From: Gentiana macrophylla | Taxonomy: Eukaryota; Streptophyta; Magnoliopsida; Gentianales; Gentianaceae | Assembly: GCA_026214975.1 (NCBI GenBank) | Contig: CM047805.1 | Location: 195,610,601-195,674,600, forward strand | Length of the DNA: 64,000 bases | Direction of reading: 5' to 3' | The notes under the pieces: generated by a model | Databases searched by the model: none | The model's input: the letters and a program-made list of their open reading frames with translations, nothing else | Told to the model about the DNA's origin: nothing | Made by a program: the position numbers and the translations under genes | In this document: piece after piece, positions 42,906-55,390 of the stretch | How the letters are laid out: each line of letters begins with the position of its first letter | Position numbering within the stretch: position 1 is the first letter of the stretch

Positions 42906-45900
42906 AGTTCCACGATTTATATAGTCATAATCGTAATTAAACGATTTAAATGAGTGGAATTGCATGTAGGTGATATTTTACTTATTATTATGCATTAATA
43001 ATTTTTAAATTGCTATGGTTGAAGAGATGGATTGGGGTTGGCACCGTTTTCCCGTTAGATCTATTGTAAACTCATATAAACGATGAAAATTCGTTCATAT
43101 GAGTATAGGAAATTATGTAATTTATTTTTATTGCAAGTTTAATGTCCAGAAAATAGATCTGTACATTAGCTGTTTAGTTTTTTCGTTTTTTCCGTTGTTT
43201 GATCCGTTAAAATGAAGATCCCTCCGGTCAGAATCAAGATTGGAAGTTGGTGAACAATCCCACAAATTTTGGTGTCGATCAGAGTCCGTTTGGGTTTCCG
43301 TTCGTTGCTGCGAAGTGGCTGCTGTAACAGAAAAACGCAGGATTCACAGAAACCCTAACTGTGACTTCTTCGATTTTCTGGGAACAATTGGACCGTTCAT
43401 ATTAAAATCCGACCGGTCAGATTGATAATCAAGGAGTTTTGGACGTGAGATAAAATTTTCAGGACGATCGGGATTCATCTAGATCCCCAATCGTCCTCGG
43501 GAAGTAAATGATGCGCTGCTGTAAGAGTCTGTTTCAGCAGCAAGTTGGGCGGCTCACTGAGGAAGATTGACAAGTCAAAGCTCCGATCCAACCGTCCATA
43601 TTGAAGCCCGAGGAGTGAAGAACAGATCTGGAAAGTTACGTCGCGATCCAAGTTCGTTTGCTTTGCCGATCGTCGAAGATTTTGAACAGCTGCAGATTTT
43701 GTTAGAAAGTAGTAAACCCTAGTTAGGGTTTCGTTATTTATTTTCTAATAGGTTAGATAATGGGGTGTCAACGGTCCATCTCGGTGTTTATTTTCCGCAC
43801 TAGTATACATGTGTAGATTGTATGAGTAGAATTGAAAATTGCCATGACATGCATCATATCATGAATTCCACTCCATATGCATACATGTAGAAATTAATTC
43901 GAGGAATTAGTTAGGCATGTATAAAACACACGATTAGTTTTAATTAATTGTTTGATATTAATTAGAAACTAATTAGGTAAAAACCGAGGAACACGGGTTT
44001 TTCAATCGTCGAGGTTGGGTGATGGATTCTCGTGAATCCCACTCATGAAAGCATAAGGAGTAAAATCCCGAAACCTCGTGGTTAAGGTGTTGGATTCTCG
44101 TGAATTCCACCTTACCTAAGACGAGATTACGCTTTTGTTCCGTAGTGTCTACGTGAAAGTTTGATGTTTAAGGATTGATAATCACGGGCAAACAGTTCAA
44201 AGTGGTTTAACCACGGTTGGGTGGTCAACAAAGAGCTACGGCTCAATCGACTTCACCTCCACGTGTGGCGTTTGCACGGGGTCCGCAATATCGAGCCATC
44301 CGAAGAGCCACTACGGCTCAACGGACCTCTCCTAGCCTTGACCCGTCCGGACGGCCACATATGTTCTAACGACAGGTCGGGTGGGCTAGCCCACATAACC
44401 GACAACATTCGGGCCTATGATTTATTGTTCCTTAATGTAACATCAAGTCCAAAACGCGTGATCAAGAAACCCACCACTTTTTCAAAATATTGAGTGGAGC
44501 GGAGAGGCGACAACCGACCCCACGGCCTCTACTGTTGACACAAGCAACGTGAGAGAATGGTGACGCTCGTGCCGGCTCGGGACCGGCCTCCCTGGGAAGG
44601 CCTTCACCGCTATCAAAATTCAAGGCTTGGTCTCCGAAAGGATAGGATTTTGGGTACTGTCGGGTCACCGACCGACCCTAAGGCGGCACACTCTGGGTCT
44701 ACCTAAAAACTGAGACACGATGAGGTCACACTCATAAAGGGTATTTTTGGTAGTACCTTGGTTGAAAAAGGAAAGGTGATTGAAGATCACAAATAAGATG
44801 TTCGATTCTCAACTGATCTTCAATATTAATCGAAACCTCTTTGACCTACCCTAAGGCGGCACTCGAGGCATTAGATTAAATCCTTGGAACGGTAGGATAG
44901 ACTATAAGTAATTAGTTTATGTTCCTAAAATTTTAGTAGTGTATGATTTGGATTTATTTTTCACAATTTTATTTACAAAATATATATATATCTCTAAGGT
45001 GCTAGATCGCTAGTGTAAAATTGACTAGTAACGACTTCGTTAAAAGTGGTAAGTAACTAGAACGTTGTATTTATTAATCTCACATGCGATTAATTTTTCG
45101 GAAGAGATATGTCTCTTGAGCCTTCAAAACTTAAGTGACGTAAATAAGTATGTAAACATCGCCGCCACACAAAGTGCGTAACGAGAGACAACCGTAGTTA
45201 GTTTGAAAGATGATTGGGACGATAAAATTCTTCTGAAGTGAATTGTGTAGTGTCTACACGAGAAATTTTTCGATATAGAAAATTGGAGAATCATAAATTT
45301 AAGTGTCGCTTAGTTAGACGGTATTTGGAACCGATAAACTAGTGGGAGCTTTTATCTTATGTTTTTCTAATTTATTAGAAAATTAGTCCCACTGGTAACG
45401 CTTTTATTAGACATCCCACGCTCACGAGTAGTGTCTACTCAATTGAACTGCTAGTTCAAGACTATTTCCTTTTAAGGAAAGTTGAGAATGGGAAAGAATG
45501 TCTATAAGTGTTAATCATCTTAACTAAAGTTTTGAGGCTAAACCGAAACATTAATTAAAGAAAGTATAGGATAAGGAAAGTGATTTCGGATCAATAACCA
45601 ATGAATCCTTAGCGACTTTCTTAACCGAGTAACTTGACTCGGTAGCTTAGTTCTTTGGAAGAACAATGAAGCTTTGCATTAACGATTAATAGAGTAACAA
45701 CGGGCAGTAATTTCAGCTATAATAGTGGGAGTGATATAAGGAAATGAATTTCGGATTCTATCATTGAATATCACAGAAAAATTTATTTACAGATTCGTTG
45801 AAACAAATGGATTCACTTTCATCTCGATACTACAGTTGCCTTAAACAAAGTGAAGATGACATTTGTAGTATTTAACTGTGACTCGACTTTGTTTGATAAA

Positions 45901-48427
45901 GTCAGAACCACTAAGAAAAGCTGAATAGGTATGTGTAACACATCTAAAACTATTAAAGGTAAAAGGTTTCCGTATTAAGATAAGCGACCTTTCAATATCT
46001 ATTAATTAGTGCATATATCCTAGAGATAAGACCTGACGACTGGCTAAGGGTGATTCCTATCTCCCAGTCTAGGAACACTATCTCAAAGGAAGAATGACTA
46101 AATTTCCTTTCAATCGGGAAAGGGTAATAGATTTGAAGGGGTAACATAGCTTGTTCACCATGACCTTCGGGGTCTAGTGAGAGATACAAGCTAGTGGGAG
46201 ATTTTGAGTGGTGACATTCGTCTCGATAACTACTCAAAACACTTGTTGGTTTATCGAAAGAATACGAGGAGGTGTCTCTCGATTTTAGCAGAGAATAGAG
46301 TATTCCATGCTCGAAATAGGCTATCGCATAGTCTTGGGGATCGATGCTCGGCCCGCCTCCTAGTGAAATGTTTCTCACTAAGGAAGAAACCATAGACTTG
46401 CCTCGATATAGTTATTAATGTGCTACAATATACATCGTTAAACTCGATTCAGATAATTGGTTGCAAAATAACGGTTAACATTATTATGTAAACCGAGAAG
46501 TCTACCTAGAAGATGCGGTGAATTTATGGATAATGAGTGAATTCGGTTCACACCACTTCCATAAATGTAGGCATTTAGCATTTAATGCTTGAAGGTAGGA
46601 TCGAGATTTTGCGCATACGCTCAGATTGTGATCGTTCGTGAAATATCTTAATGAGACGAGTGAAGGTTGATTACAAGATTCTTGAGATCGTAAAGTGACG
46701 GATGAATCGCCACAAGCCTTTCGAAAGAAACTATAAAAACACCTTAAACCTTGGAGTACGGTTACCCAAAGGTAGTTACTATCGATTTAATCGGACCACG
46801 CCCAACATCGGTTGTTGGTGATTACACCGATAAATACTACTAGATCGTAATGTCAATCCACCCAAGACAGTGGGAGTATGGTTTAACCGTTGACCCATTG
46901 TGATTTTGTGGACTTTATAATCTCTTTGGGTGATTGATAACCTATGGCTCTTGGTGGGTGTATAGATTCTCGATTATAAAGGTTGGTTTGAAAACCTTAA
47001 CCTCGTGAATGGAGTTTTGGTACTCCAGTTTGTTTCAAACCTCTTGTAGAACCACCGAGTGTCTCAGCCCAGTGGGAGCAATTGGATCTACACGGAAAAG
47101 AGTCGAATGAATAGGAAAGTTTAAACTTTCGGCGCAAAGTTGAGTGGTATAGTGGGTGATTCCCGGACAACCAGAGAGTTAACCTGGACCTTGAACTCTC
47201 TCACCACTCGGTCTTGCTAGATTTCGTTAGAAAGCGAAAAAATAGGGGTGATTCCCTCGAGACTTTCTTGCCGAACAACGGAATCTGAATTCTTTCAAAA
47301 CGTAAGGGTTTTAGCTAAGAATGAATAACGGATTCGTTATAAAGCGTAAGATAGGGGTGATTCCTAAGACCTTTTGCGTAGACTAACGATAACTTAATTC
47401 ATTCGTAAAGAACCTTTGGTAGGAGGTCTGCCATGGCTTATATCCTTTGTGGATTTAAGAGAACCTCTCGGTCATTTAAAAGTCACATGTTTTAAAATAT
47501 GTGGACTTGACCAAAATATTGATAAGTTTTACGTAGATCGGATATCAATATTGGTAATGTAGTAGTAGTATTAGTGTTCATAAATGATAACACTAAAACA
47601 GTTGGAAACAACATGGGTGTGCTATCTGAAGTCGGAAACTGACACGCCAAGATTCTCTGGATGAGAGAATTGGACAATATTCTAAGAATTTGATTCGGTA
47701 AAATTCACAAGAATGAGTCATTGGCTATCCCATCCGTCTTATTGGATAAGATGATTATGCATATATGGTTGCAAAGATTCATCGAGAGTTGTCCTACCCT
47801 ACCTCTCAGGAATGATTCTCCAAATCTTCGGATAAAGAGAAAATGGGATAGAGTCTCTTTGGGATAAGGGCAAGTCAGCTTAAAACGAGTCAATTGCAGT
47901 TGAATCTTGGATTCAAGCAATAAGTAGCGGTTTAGTACGTCCTCAAGTATCGTTAGAGAACGAGGAATCATATGCTTGTATATTCAGGTGCAAACTTGAA
48001 TATGGTTGATTATAATCGATTCGACTTGTAGTCAGATTAAGGATGATCATTAAGTTGATCTCGGGCTCAGTGTTTACTCATAGTGCTTAGAATTTCCTTT
48101 TTGGTCTGGGAGTAATTCCAGGTCTGATAAGCCGATATCACTTCATTGTGAAAACAGTGAAGAGATAGCTTTGAAGGATCTTCTCGGTCACAAGAAGTCA
48201 AAAGCATATTGAGAGAGAGTACCGCCTGATTGGAAGGACCGACAACGTTTCAATCCTAAAGATCGTCTCGAGTCGACAACCTAGCTAATCAGTGTACCAA
48301 GTCGAGTGCTTGGAGGGTACGGCATTGATGGATATGTCTCATCTGCTTTTAGAGCAAGTGGGAGAGTGTTGTGAATAAGATGAGAAAGGGTGTGCTCTAA
48401 AAACAATCATTACTTGTCATTTCGTGC
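42906..48427 (+). other. C2 non-coding interior
   Basis: About 5.5 kb. The right 3.5 kb (44900-48427) is homologous to the C1 interior. The left 2 kb (42906-44900) has no counterpart in this window, and its GC-richer section (44200-44700) holds short open stretches on both strands without known motifs. Conserved phrases include ACTAGTGGGAGCTTTTAT (about 45340) and a CACCGAGTGTCTCAGCCCAG block (about 47052). No gag, protease, integrase or reverse transcriptase signature is visible. Conservation with C1 may reflect packaging signals or simply common descent. Confidence 0.7.
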
Positions 48428-48438
48428 AAGTGGGAGAT
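48428..48438 (+). promoter_or_regulatory. C2 polypurine tract
   Basis: AAGTGGGAGAT, directly before the LTR start TGTTAGG. Confidence 0.9.
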
Positions 48439-50127
48439 TGTTAGGTGTAGTGCCCGAAAGACAATTTGTGTAATTGTTTTTAATAATGAATGATGTAATT
48501 TATCTCACCTTATTACTTGCTTTGTGCTTGTAAAGTAATACACCGCTTTGCAAACCCTAAGTATATTCAGATGTAACCACTTAACTCGGTGTATGGATTA
48601 CACGTGAGGATTGAGTTAGTGGAGATATGCTTAAATCGTTAGTCCGTGGTGAAGTTAATCGAGTTTAGGGTCTCTTGATTAAAACACCAATAATGCGCCT
48701 GAACACCTTAGGGTGTGATAGTCTTATCCGGACTGCCGGTAGAGGGTACCTACGTGGGGCATTTATATATGATGGCATTCATATAGGACTGACCCGATTT
48801 AATCTGAATTTCTCGGTATAATTCCGTAATCAAGGAATCTTATTAAATCATTAGATGATCATATATGGATCAACCTTAATCCCGAGGTGAACACAGGATG
48901 CCGCTTGTCCGGGGTAGTGTTTGATGTGTTAGTTACGGTTCACTTTAATATGTGTTCCAAGCCACTTCTCATTGGCACTATCTCCGATGAGTGAGTAGTT
49001 CGATTTTCACAGACATGGAATCCATTCCTTCCTGCGGGAAGTAGAGAGAGACGATCCCCTTATTTGTTAGCCCTAAGAAAGTGATCGATCCCGGGAGTTC
49101 ACATTTGACTAATTAGCTACTAGTCGATATGTGTGCTAATTGATCATTAGGGGTTAATGGTAAATAAGGATAAGATATTTCGAAAGTCGGGTTCACGGAG
49201 ACTTCCCACCGTAATGGACAATCTATGGAGGGTTAATCCGTATGTAGTGATTATATCAATGGACGCTTATTCACTCATGGGTTGAGTATAAGTATACATC
49301 TATAATCGGTAGAGTTCAGTTCGGGTTTATGGTGGCGTAATCCCGGAATTAATAATTAATGTACTTATTCTCGCTCGATGAATAATTAATTATTGAGAGC
49401 TACCGGTTATAGTCCATGGTCCCGATGTGTCTTACGTCAGAATCGGACTAATAATCTTGTTATTTGGGCCTCAGTGATAATTAATTGGCTGGGCTAATTA
49501 ATTGATATGCATGAATATTATTTAGTTGGGCTAAATAATATAATACACATAAAAGACATTTTATGTGGGCTTTTAAACCCTAGGGTGGCGCCTCATACTT
49601 CATTAAATGCAAGATTTGATTTTCTTGTGTGATTAATGATTAATAAAAGATGATTTATTTGTAATTGATTGATTGATTAATCACAATCTTTTATAAATGG
49701 AATTATCCTTTATTGTGATTTCTTTTTAATTATTTATTTAATTAATTAGAAACTTGGAGGCCAAGGATTTACTCTCCTATATAAAGAGAGTTCTTCCAAG
49801 ACATATGGACAAGAAAATTTACCCCATATCAAATAAAAAGAGAGAAAAATTAGTTTTTTCTTGTCTTGGGTTTTAGTAAAAGAAAAACTTTGAGTTTTTC
49901 TTGGTGTTGCGTATCAAGGAGGCTCGTAGTATCAAGAAGGGTGTCCACCAACCGCCGTTTGAGAACACATCGGAAGATCAAGGCTTCTCTTCCCGTTATT
50001 GGTAACATGACCTTAAACCCCCTTGTAGTAGTTTAAGTCCTTTAATTATGAATTGTGTCATATAAATCGTGATCCATCCGCTGCGCATAGATCTAATTCA
50101 TTTAGATCTAAGAACCTGCATCCTTCA
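48439..50127 (+). repeat. C2 3' LTR
   Basis: 1689 bp, aligned end to end with the 5' LTR. Differences include CTCCAGATG against CTCCGATG and GTTCTGATT against GTTCGATT. The TATA inverted repeat is at 49771-49791. Ends CTGCATCCTTCA, followed by ATTCC. Confidence 0.95.
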
Positions 50128-50132
50128 ATTCC

Positions 50133-52361
50133 TTTATGGGGTTGTTATATTAGGTTGATATCTTGTAGGTTGTCCTAGAACTTGGGCCTAGGTTTTTATC
50201 GATCTTGTTTTATTTAGATTTCGATAGGAGCCATGGGATGCTGAAGTGATATTGTCCTGAACTCGGATTGAATACGACTTTGGTACTCAACCCAGTCCCT
50301 TTATGGGGTTGTTATTTTAGGTTGATATCTTGTATGTCCGGCTAGAACTGGGGCTTAGGGCCTTCGGCTACAATGACTTTTTGAGGGATCTAAAATATCG
50401 TGTGTGTGTGTGAGGGGCTGAAAAAAAAACAAAATAAAAAAAAAAAAAAATTGTGGCGCCGTATTTTGGTGTGCACAAGAGAAGTGTGTTATCAAAAAAA
50501 TTTGTGTTAGGTCAAACGAAAAAAAAAACAAAACAAAAAAATTAAAAATTAAAATTAAAAAAATAATAATGAAAAAAAATACAAGGGCTGCCGATAAAAT
50601 TAAAAAATAATAAAAAAAATTAGAGAGAACTTTTTGGAATAAAGCAAGCTTAGGTGTGTCTAAGAGGAATTCACGATGAATATAGTGAGGAGTATTTGAT
50701 TGTGATACATGCTTTCACTACTTGACATGGATGTTTTAATGTGACACTCTGTGGCCTTTATATGATATGCGTAGATGTTCTGTTCTTTTACCTTTATGGT
50801 TATTTTTCCATCTATTGCGGTCCATGTTGAGTGATTGTTTGTGTTTCGAGTCTACTGATGTGGCATGGATTTTTTATTTTATATGCCCAGTGTATCTGTT
50901 GCATACTTTTGGCACGCGGACCACGTCCCGTGCATGTGTTTGCGTTGTTTTCTGTCTATTTGACTTTAGGTATACGGGATGCGCTTATAAGAAGATGTCA
51001 CGAGATTCGTTCACGCCTTTCTGCCGGGTCTAAAGCTAAGTCTTCTTTCTCTTTCATTCACACACTGGGGACAGTGCTTCATTAAAAGTGGGGGGTGGAT
51101 ACGACTTAGCTTTATTGTTTCGATTGATAAATGTGCCATTAATGGGGATATGCTTAGTTAATGTCCGTTTTCGAGTCAGTTTGTGGCTTAAAATTTTAAA
51201 ACTTTTCATGGTTTGACACCGCGTTATATGCATGTTTTCTCACGATGGATTTGGTAGATGTCTTAGTAAACAAGTAATGTATGCCGGGCGATTTTATTTT
51301 GTCATGTTACGAACCCTTTTTTTTATTGCACGTATACCTTGGTTGCACTTAGTCTGGTTGCTATACGCACTTGTACCACTAGTTTCGAGGCGAAATAGAA
51401 AGGTTGACCTAGGCCGGATACGGGATGAGAGTTATGGCGCTTCTTTGACCTAGCCAGAGCCAAATAAGCCAAAATCCCAACATTAAACCCTCGTAACCCC
51501 TCTAAGCCTTGATAGGACGGTCTGACCACCGTCCGAAATGAGCCATTTGGTTACTTAGCCTGTATTACCCTAACCCTGAGCTTTATTATTGGTCACGTTT
51601 CTTTTGATCACCCTATGAGTGGACTTAATTATTACTTTAGACACACTTGCTGAAGCAAGTGTGGGGTGGGAGATGGTGCGTGTTTCGAGAGGAGTTAGTA
51701 AGTGCGAGCTATTATATGAAGGGGATGAGCTCGAGGAATGTATTGTGAGGCTTGTGGTTGAAAAAAAAAATGAAAAGCAATGGGAAAAAAAGAGAAGAAA
51801 AAAAAAAGAAGTTTGAATAAAGTTGTGAAAAAAAGGGGGTCAAAGAAGGATGTTTTGAATAAATAAGAGTATGATGTTAAGGTTATGGTTGTTTATAAAT
51901 GAGTACAGAAAGAATCGAAAGAATTTTGGTGTGGTTTGGTATGGTTTCAAAACAAGAATACATGAAATGATTAGGTTCACTCGTGTTTTTCTCTTTCTCC
52001 AGTCCCAAAATTTCCTTTCGATTAACCCCGTCCCGAGCTTGACATTATAACCCTTCAAGTCCTACTTGAGCGTATTTAGCCTCGGTTGCCTCGATTAGTG
52101 GAGATTCTAGCCCGGTATGAGCTGTGTGTAGTCATTTGGCCGGTATTCAAAGCCGGTGATCATTTTGAGTGTAGCCCTCGGTTTATATTACACACACTTC
52201 GTTTTCGTGGTAAGGTAGAGTCAAGCGGTGTACGTTCAGTGTCTGTTTTGCTTTTGCCTTGATGTCGTGAGCGCTATGCATGTGTCTTAAAGTTGATCCC
52301 ATGGTCTGTTTTAGATACGCCTATTTAGATACGCCTATTTACTCGAGGACGAGCAAAGGCT
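50133..52361 (+). other. G3 interior, right part
   Basis: Non-coding. A leader tandem repeat is visible: GGTACTCAACCCAGTCCC and the following GGTTGATATCTTGTA occur at 50281-50335, and the same sequence flanks the C2 insertion (41178-41195 with 50128-50172). A second primer-site-like GTGGCGCCGTATTTTGG lies at 50452-50468. 50420-50640 is A-rich, and 51730-51840 is another A/G-rich tract. A second polypurine-like tract is at 51657-51672. Reading frames near 50767-51530 and 51619-51816 show no family motif. Confidence 0.65.
51648..51672 (+). promoter_or_regulatory. G3 second polypurine-like tract with hairpin
   Basis: AAGTGTGGGGTGGGAG at 51657-51672 overlaps a perfect 10-bp inverted repeat: CACACTTGCT, GA, AGCAAGTGTG. 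It lies 705 bp before the true tract. Confidence 0.5.
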
Positions 52362-52375
52362 AAGTGTGGGGTGGT
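52339..52375 (+). promoter_or_regulatory. G3 stem-loop and polypurine tract
   Basis: Stem TTACTCG, loop AGGA, stem CGAGCAA (six of seven pairs) at 52339-52356, then AAGTGTGGGGTGGT at 52362-52375, directly before the 3' LTR start TGATGGGAG. A 14-bp direct repeat (TAGATACGCCTATT) precedes it. Confidence 0.75.
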
Positions 52376-53933
52376 TGATGGGAGTCAACTTTACTGTACT
52401 TTGGTGTGCTGTTTAACACCCGTTTATCACCTTATTGGCATGTTTTGGGTAGTTCTAGACCCACTTAAGATTAATATCGAGAGTTATACGCACGGGGAGT
52501 TAAACTGTCACATCGATAGTAAACTCCGCCTTTTTAGCGATATTTACCTCATTTCCGAGCACTTTTGTCTTGCGGGATTATGCGTGGTGTTTTGTTAGTG
52601 TGTTTATTGCAGGACTTAGGTGACTCGAGGACCCGGAGGGCGATGTTTTGGAATGAGAGACATGATCATAGCACGAATGTGGCATAAAAGTGAAGAAAAG
52701 CCAAGTTTGGAGTGGAGACAAGGCAAACGGGCGTTTGCCATACCCCAAACGGGCGTCTGCAGGAAGCCTACATCAAATGGGCGTTTGGAAAAGGCAGACG
52801 GGCGTCCACATAATTAATACTTCATTCGAAAGTTGGGTTTTTCAGGTGGGACGGGCGTCTAATGACCCCAAACTGGCGTTTGGATGGGTTCAGCCCGAAG
52901 TAAAAAGCTCATACAAAGAAAACGAGCGTTCAAGACAGGCCAGACGCTTGTTCAAATATCAAGAACCCTAATCAAGAATCATATTTCAAGGCAGACAGGC
53001 GTTTGACATGAGGCAGACGGGCGTTTGTGGCCGATAAATGATATTTCACCATGCCCATTCGTTAATCTTTATTTTAACCTATCGTGGAGGCATTTTCTGG
53101 TCAAGTGGTCTTCATGAAAGTTGTAGGGAATTGAACGTGCTTTCCAACGCATCTGAATCGTTCAAATCGGAGCTCTACACATCAAGTTATCACCGATTTA
53201 CTGAAGACGAGTTAAATGGGCCAAGTTGGTCGGCCCAACTAGGTCAAGGTCGCGATTTTCTGCCTATTTAAGATCAGCTAAACCTAAGAAACAGATATTC
53301 TGACTTTTATTGGCCTAGACTGAGTTCGAGGCCGGCTTAGGTGCTCAACCCAGCCGCTTCGGCGGTTGTTATGACAGGTTGACATCTATATAGCCGGATT
53401 AGAGCTCTGGACTAGGCCCCGTATTTCAATTTCTTAGTTTAGATTTTTAAATATGGAGTAGAATACGATATTCGATCGATAGCTTGGTGGAGTTCGTGCC
53501 TGGGATCATTGTATGAATTAAAGGTTGATATCTTTTGCTGATTTAGGATTCAAAAGTCTTGATCTGCAATCTTTAGATCTTCATTATTGTGAGTTTTCTG
53601 ATTTCGATTTGCTTTCTCTCAATATGGTTTTGATTCTGTAGATCATTAGTTTGATGAAATTTACTCTGGATAAAAGTCTTGATCCAGATCCTTGTTTATG
53701 CCGTGTAATAGTAAAAGCTTCGATCTTTTGTCTTGTTCATATACTCTTTGCCCTCTGATTTTAACACAAGTTTTGTATTCGATTCAATCTCCTTGTGGGA
53801 TCGACCTCGGACACTGAACACACTACCTACGATCGACCCGGTTCACTGCCGGTTAGAAAGTGAGTTTTGCCTAAGGTTTCGAGTTTTATAAATTGTATTT
53901 GATCGAGCCGGATTGCAAAATCTCTACTTATCA
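52376..53933 (+). repeat. G3 3' LTR
   Basis: 1558 bp. Aligns with 39503-41057 throughout; carries the ACGGGCGT palindrome array at about 52725-53035 and TATTTAAG near 53265. Confidence 0.93.
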
Positions 53934-53938
53934 AAAAG

Positions 53939-53939
<1 letters not shown>

Positions 53940-54017
<78 letters not shown>
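53940..54017. repeat. AT microsatellite
   Basis: About 38 uninterrupted AT units starting 6 bp after the G3 LTR end. Its length suggests a hypervariable locus, and the exact repeat count in the assembly is unreliable. Confidence 0.97.
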
Positions 54018-54019
<2 letters not shown>

Positions 54020-54668
54020 AAAATTAGTTTTTGTTTCCCACTCCACTCCAAGACCTGTGGGGCGCACCATATCTCTATGAAGATGGAGTTGTGTCTAACT
54101 CTTTTGCATCACAATATTCTTGCAATATTTTAGTGAGAGAAATGAGTGCTTCTTAAGATGGAGACTTTTTGGGAAGAAGAAAAGGCGACCTAGCTGTCAA
54201 CTTTTTCCGGTAGAAGACCTTCAAAAATCCGCGGTTGTTCAGTATGGATTACCGCTAGAGGCCGGACACTTGGACGGCTCGGTGTTTGGACCATCAAACG
54301 TACATAAAACGTCGATCCAATTGGATCAATCGGTATGTGTCTTTATCTACTTTCTTATTGTTTCTTGTTTGAACGAAGTAGATCATTTGTAAATGATAAT
54401 CAAATTTTTGTTATCGCCACGCCTACTTGGCTTGATTTCCTATTAACCCCTTCACCCCTACTCGACATGATGGTAAGGAGGTTAATCTTGGTGACTCAAC
54501 GGCCTCTTAGATGGGAGGACTGGTCCCGGTGCCCACAAAGAAATTCATAAAATGTCTTGTGATAGCATGGATTCATTCTATGTGACTCCCATGTCAAAAT
54601 GACAACTTATGTAACAAATTCTCATGGGCCTTTATTTACACCACACCTATAAAGCAATGAGACATCCC
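54018..54668. other. Single-copy-looking sequence, origin unknown
   Basis: The reading frame 54180-54330 on the plus strand (ending LPLEAGHLDGSVFGPSNVHK and neighbouring residues) looks more like real coding sequence than its surroundings. I cannot name it, and it runs into AT-rich, intron-like sequence after GGTATGTG near 54332. It may be an exon of a host gene fragment. No other feature is seen. Confidence 0.3.
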
Positions 54669-55365
54669 CGCACGACATGACACGAGCACGGTGACACGGT
54701 CAATGTTAAAATTTAAGGACACGACACGCCCAACGCCCACAACACATGTATACATATTAATATTAGTTGATATAATAAGATAAAACATAGCATAATTAAT
54801 GTAATTAAACTAGTTGGACATGATATTGGACTTTCTGGTGAGAATCAGAGTTAGATTCATATCCCCGTCCCGCATAAAAATTCCTTCTCTCCTCCCCCCA
54901 AAGAAATAAATACAAAATAAAACACGTAATATATCAATTGACAAAATATTATTTCAGCATTAGATGAATATAAATAAATTAAAAAAAACTCGATTGGTCT
55001 TCAATAGATTACATTTTGTAAAAGATTGTTTTTATCACATTTAAACTAATAATCTAAATAGTTTTTATCCCATATAAACAAATAATCTAAAATAGCATTG
55101 TTTGCTAAATTATCGTATTATAAATCATATTATATGTCAAATCATATAGAACATATGTTGCATTTTAATCATTCTTTTAATCTTTTAAAAACATGAAAAT
55201 CTTGAAAACATTTATGAAACATACGTGTCGGCACCGTGTCCAAAGCGTGTCGCGCCATGTCGGATTTAAAATTTTAAAATATATCCAAAGAAAGTGCGCG
55301 CGCATCCGACACGTGTCCAAGATTGTAGTATTGGGAAATATGTCGGACGCGGCGCATGGCTCCAA
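54669..55365. repeat. GACACG-rich inverted region
   Basis: Left block 54669-54745 is dense in GACACG, ACACGG and ACGACACG. Right block 55225-55365 is dense in the complements CGTGTC and CCGTGTCC. Both include a TTAAAATTTTAAA-like core (about 54703 and 55267). The 480 bp between them is AT-rich and non-coding. This could be a non-autonomous DNA transposon with long degenerate inverted ends. No target duplication was found. Confidence 0.4.
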
Positions 55366-55390
55366 GAATTTAGGGTCGGTGCTTCTTTAG

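Larger units (their letters stand above)
41196..50127 (+). mobile_element. C2: complete coding-less copia-type retrotransposon
   Basis: An 8.9-kb element with LTRs of 1695 and 1689 bp, TG...CA ends, perfect duplication ATTCC (41191-41195 and 50128-50132), a copia-type primer site complementary to initiator tRNA-Met, and a copia-type polypurine tract. The 5.5-kb interior has no recognisable gag or pol frame, so it is a LARD-like element that would rely on enzymes in trans. The LTRs are nearly identical apart from small changes concentrated at CAG and CTG, so insertion is recent. It lies inside G3 and is younger than it. C1 is an older relative. Confidence 0.93.
39503..53933 (+). mobile_element. 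G3: gypsy element lacking gag-pol, split by C2
   Basis: LTRs of 1555 bp (39503-41057) and 1558 bp (52376-53933), a perfect tRNA-Asp primer site (41061-41078) and a polypurine tract (52362-52375). Without the nested C2 (41196-50127) and its duplicated target the element is about 5.5 kb, with 2.4 kb of interior and no gag-pol. Flanks are TAAAG on the left and AAAAG on the right, a target duplication with one mismatch. The LTRs end in TATCA rather than the GGGACA of G1, so G3 is a distinct family that shares signals with G1 and G2. Confidence 0.92.

Noticed and set aside
44221..44493. 90-codon plus-strand frame in C2
   Set aside because: No motif, no counterpart in C1, and it lies in a GC-richer part where chance frames are longer. 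Not supported as a gene.
51619..51816. Small plus-strand protein ending in a Lys-rich tail
   Set aside because: It runs over the second polypurine-like tract and an A/G-rich stretch of G3. Composition explains the frame.
53827..54051. Minus-strand frame with an Ile-Tyr repeat
   Set aside because: It is the translation of the AT microsatellite.
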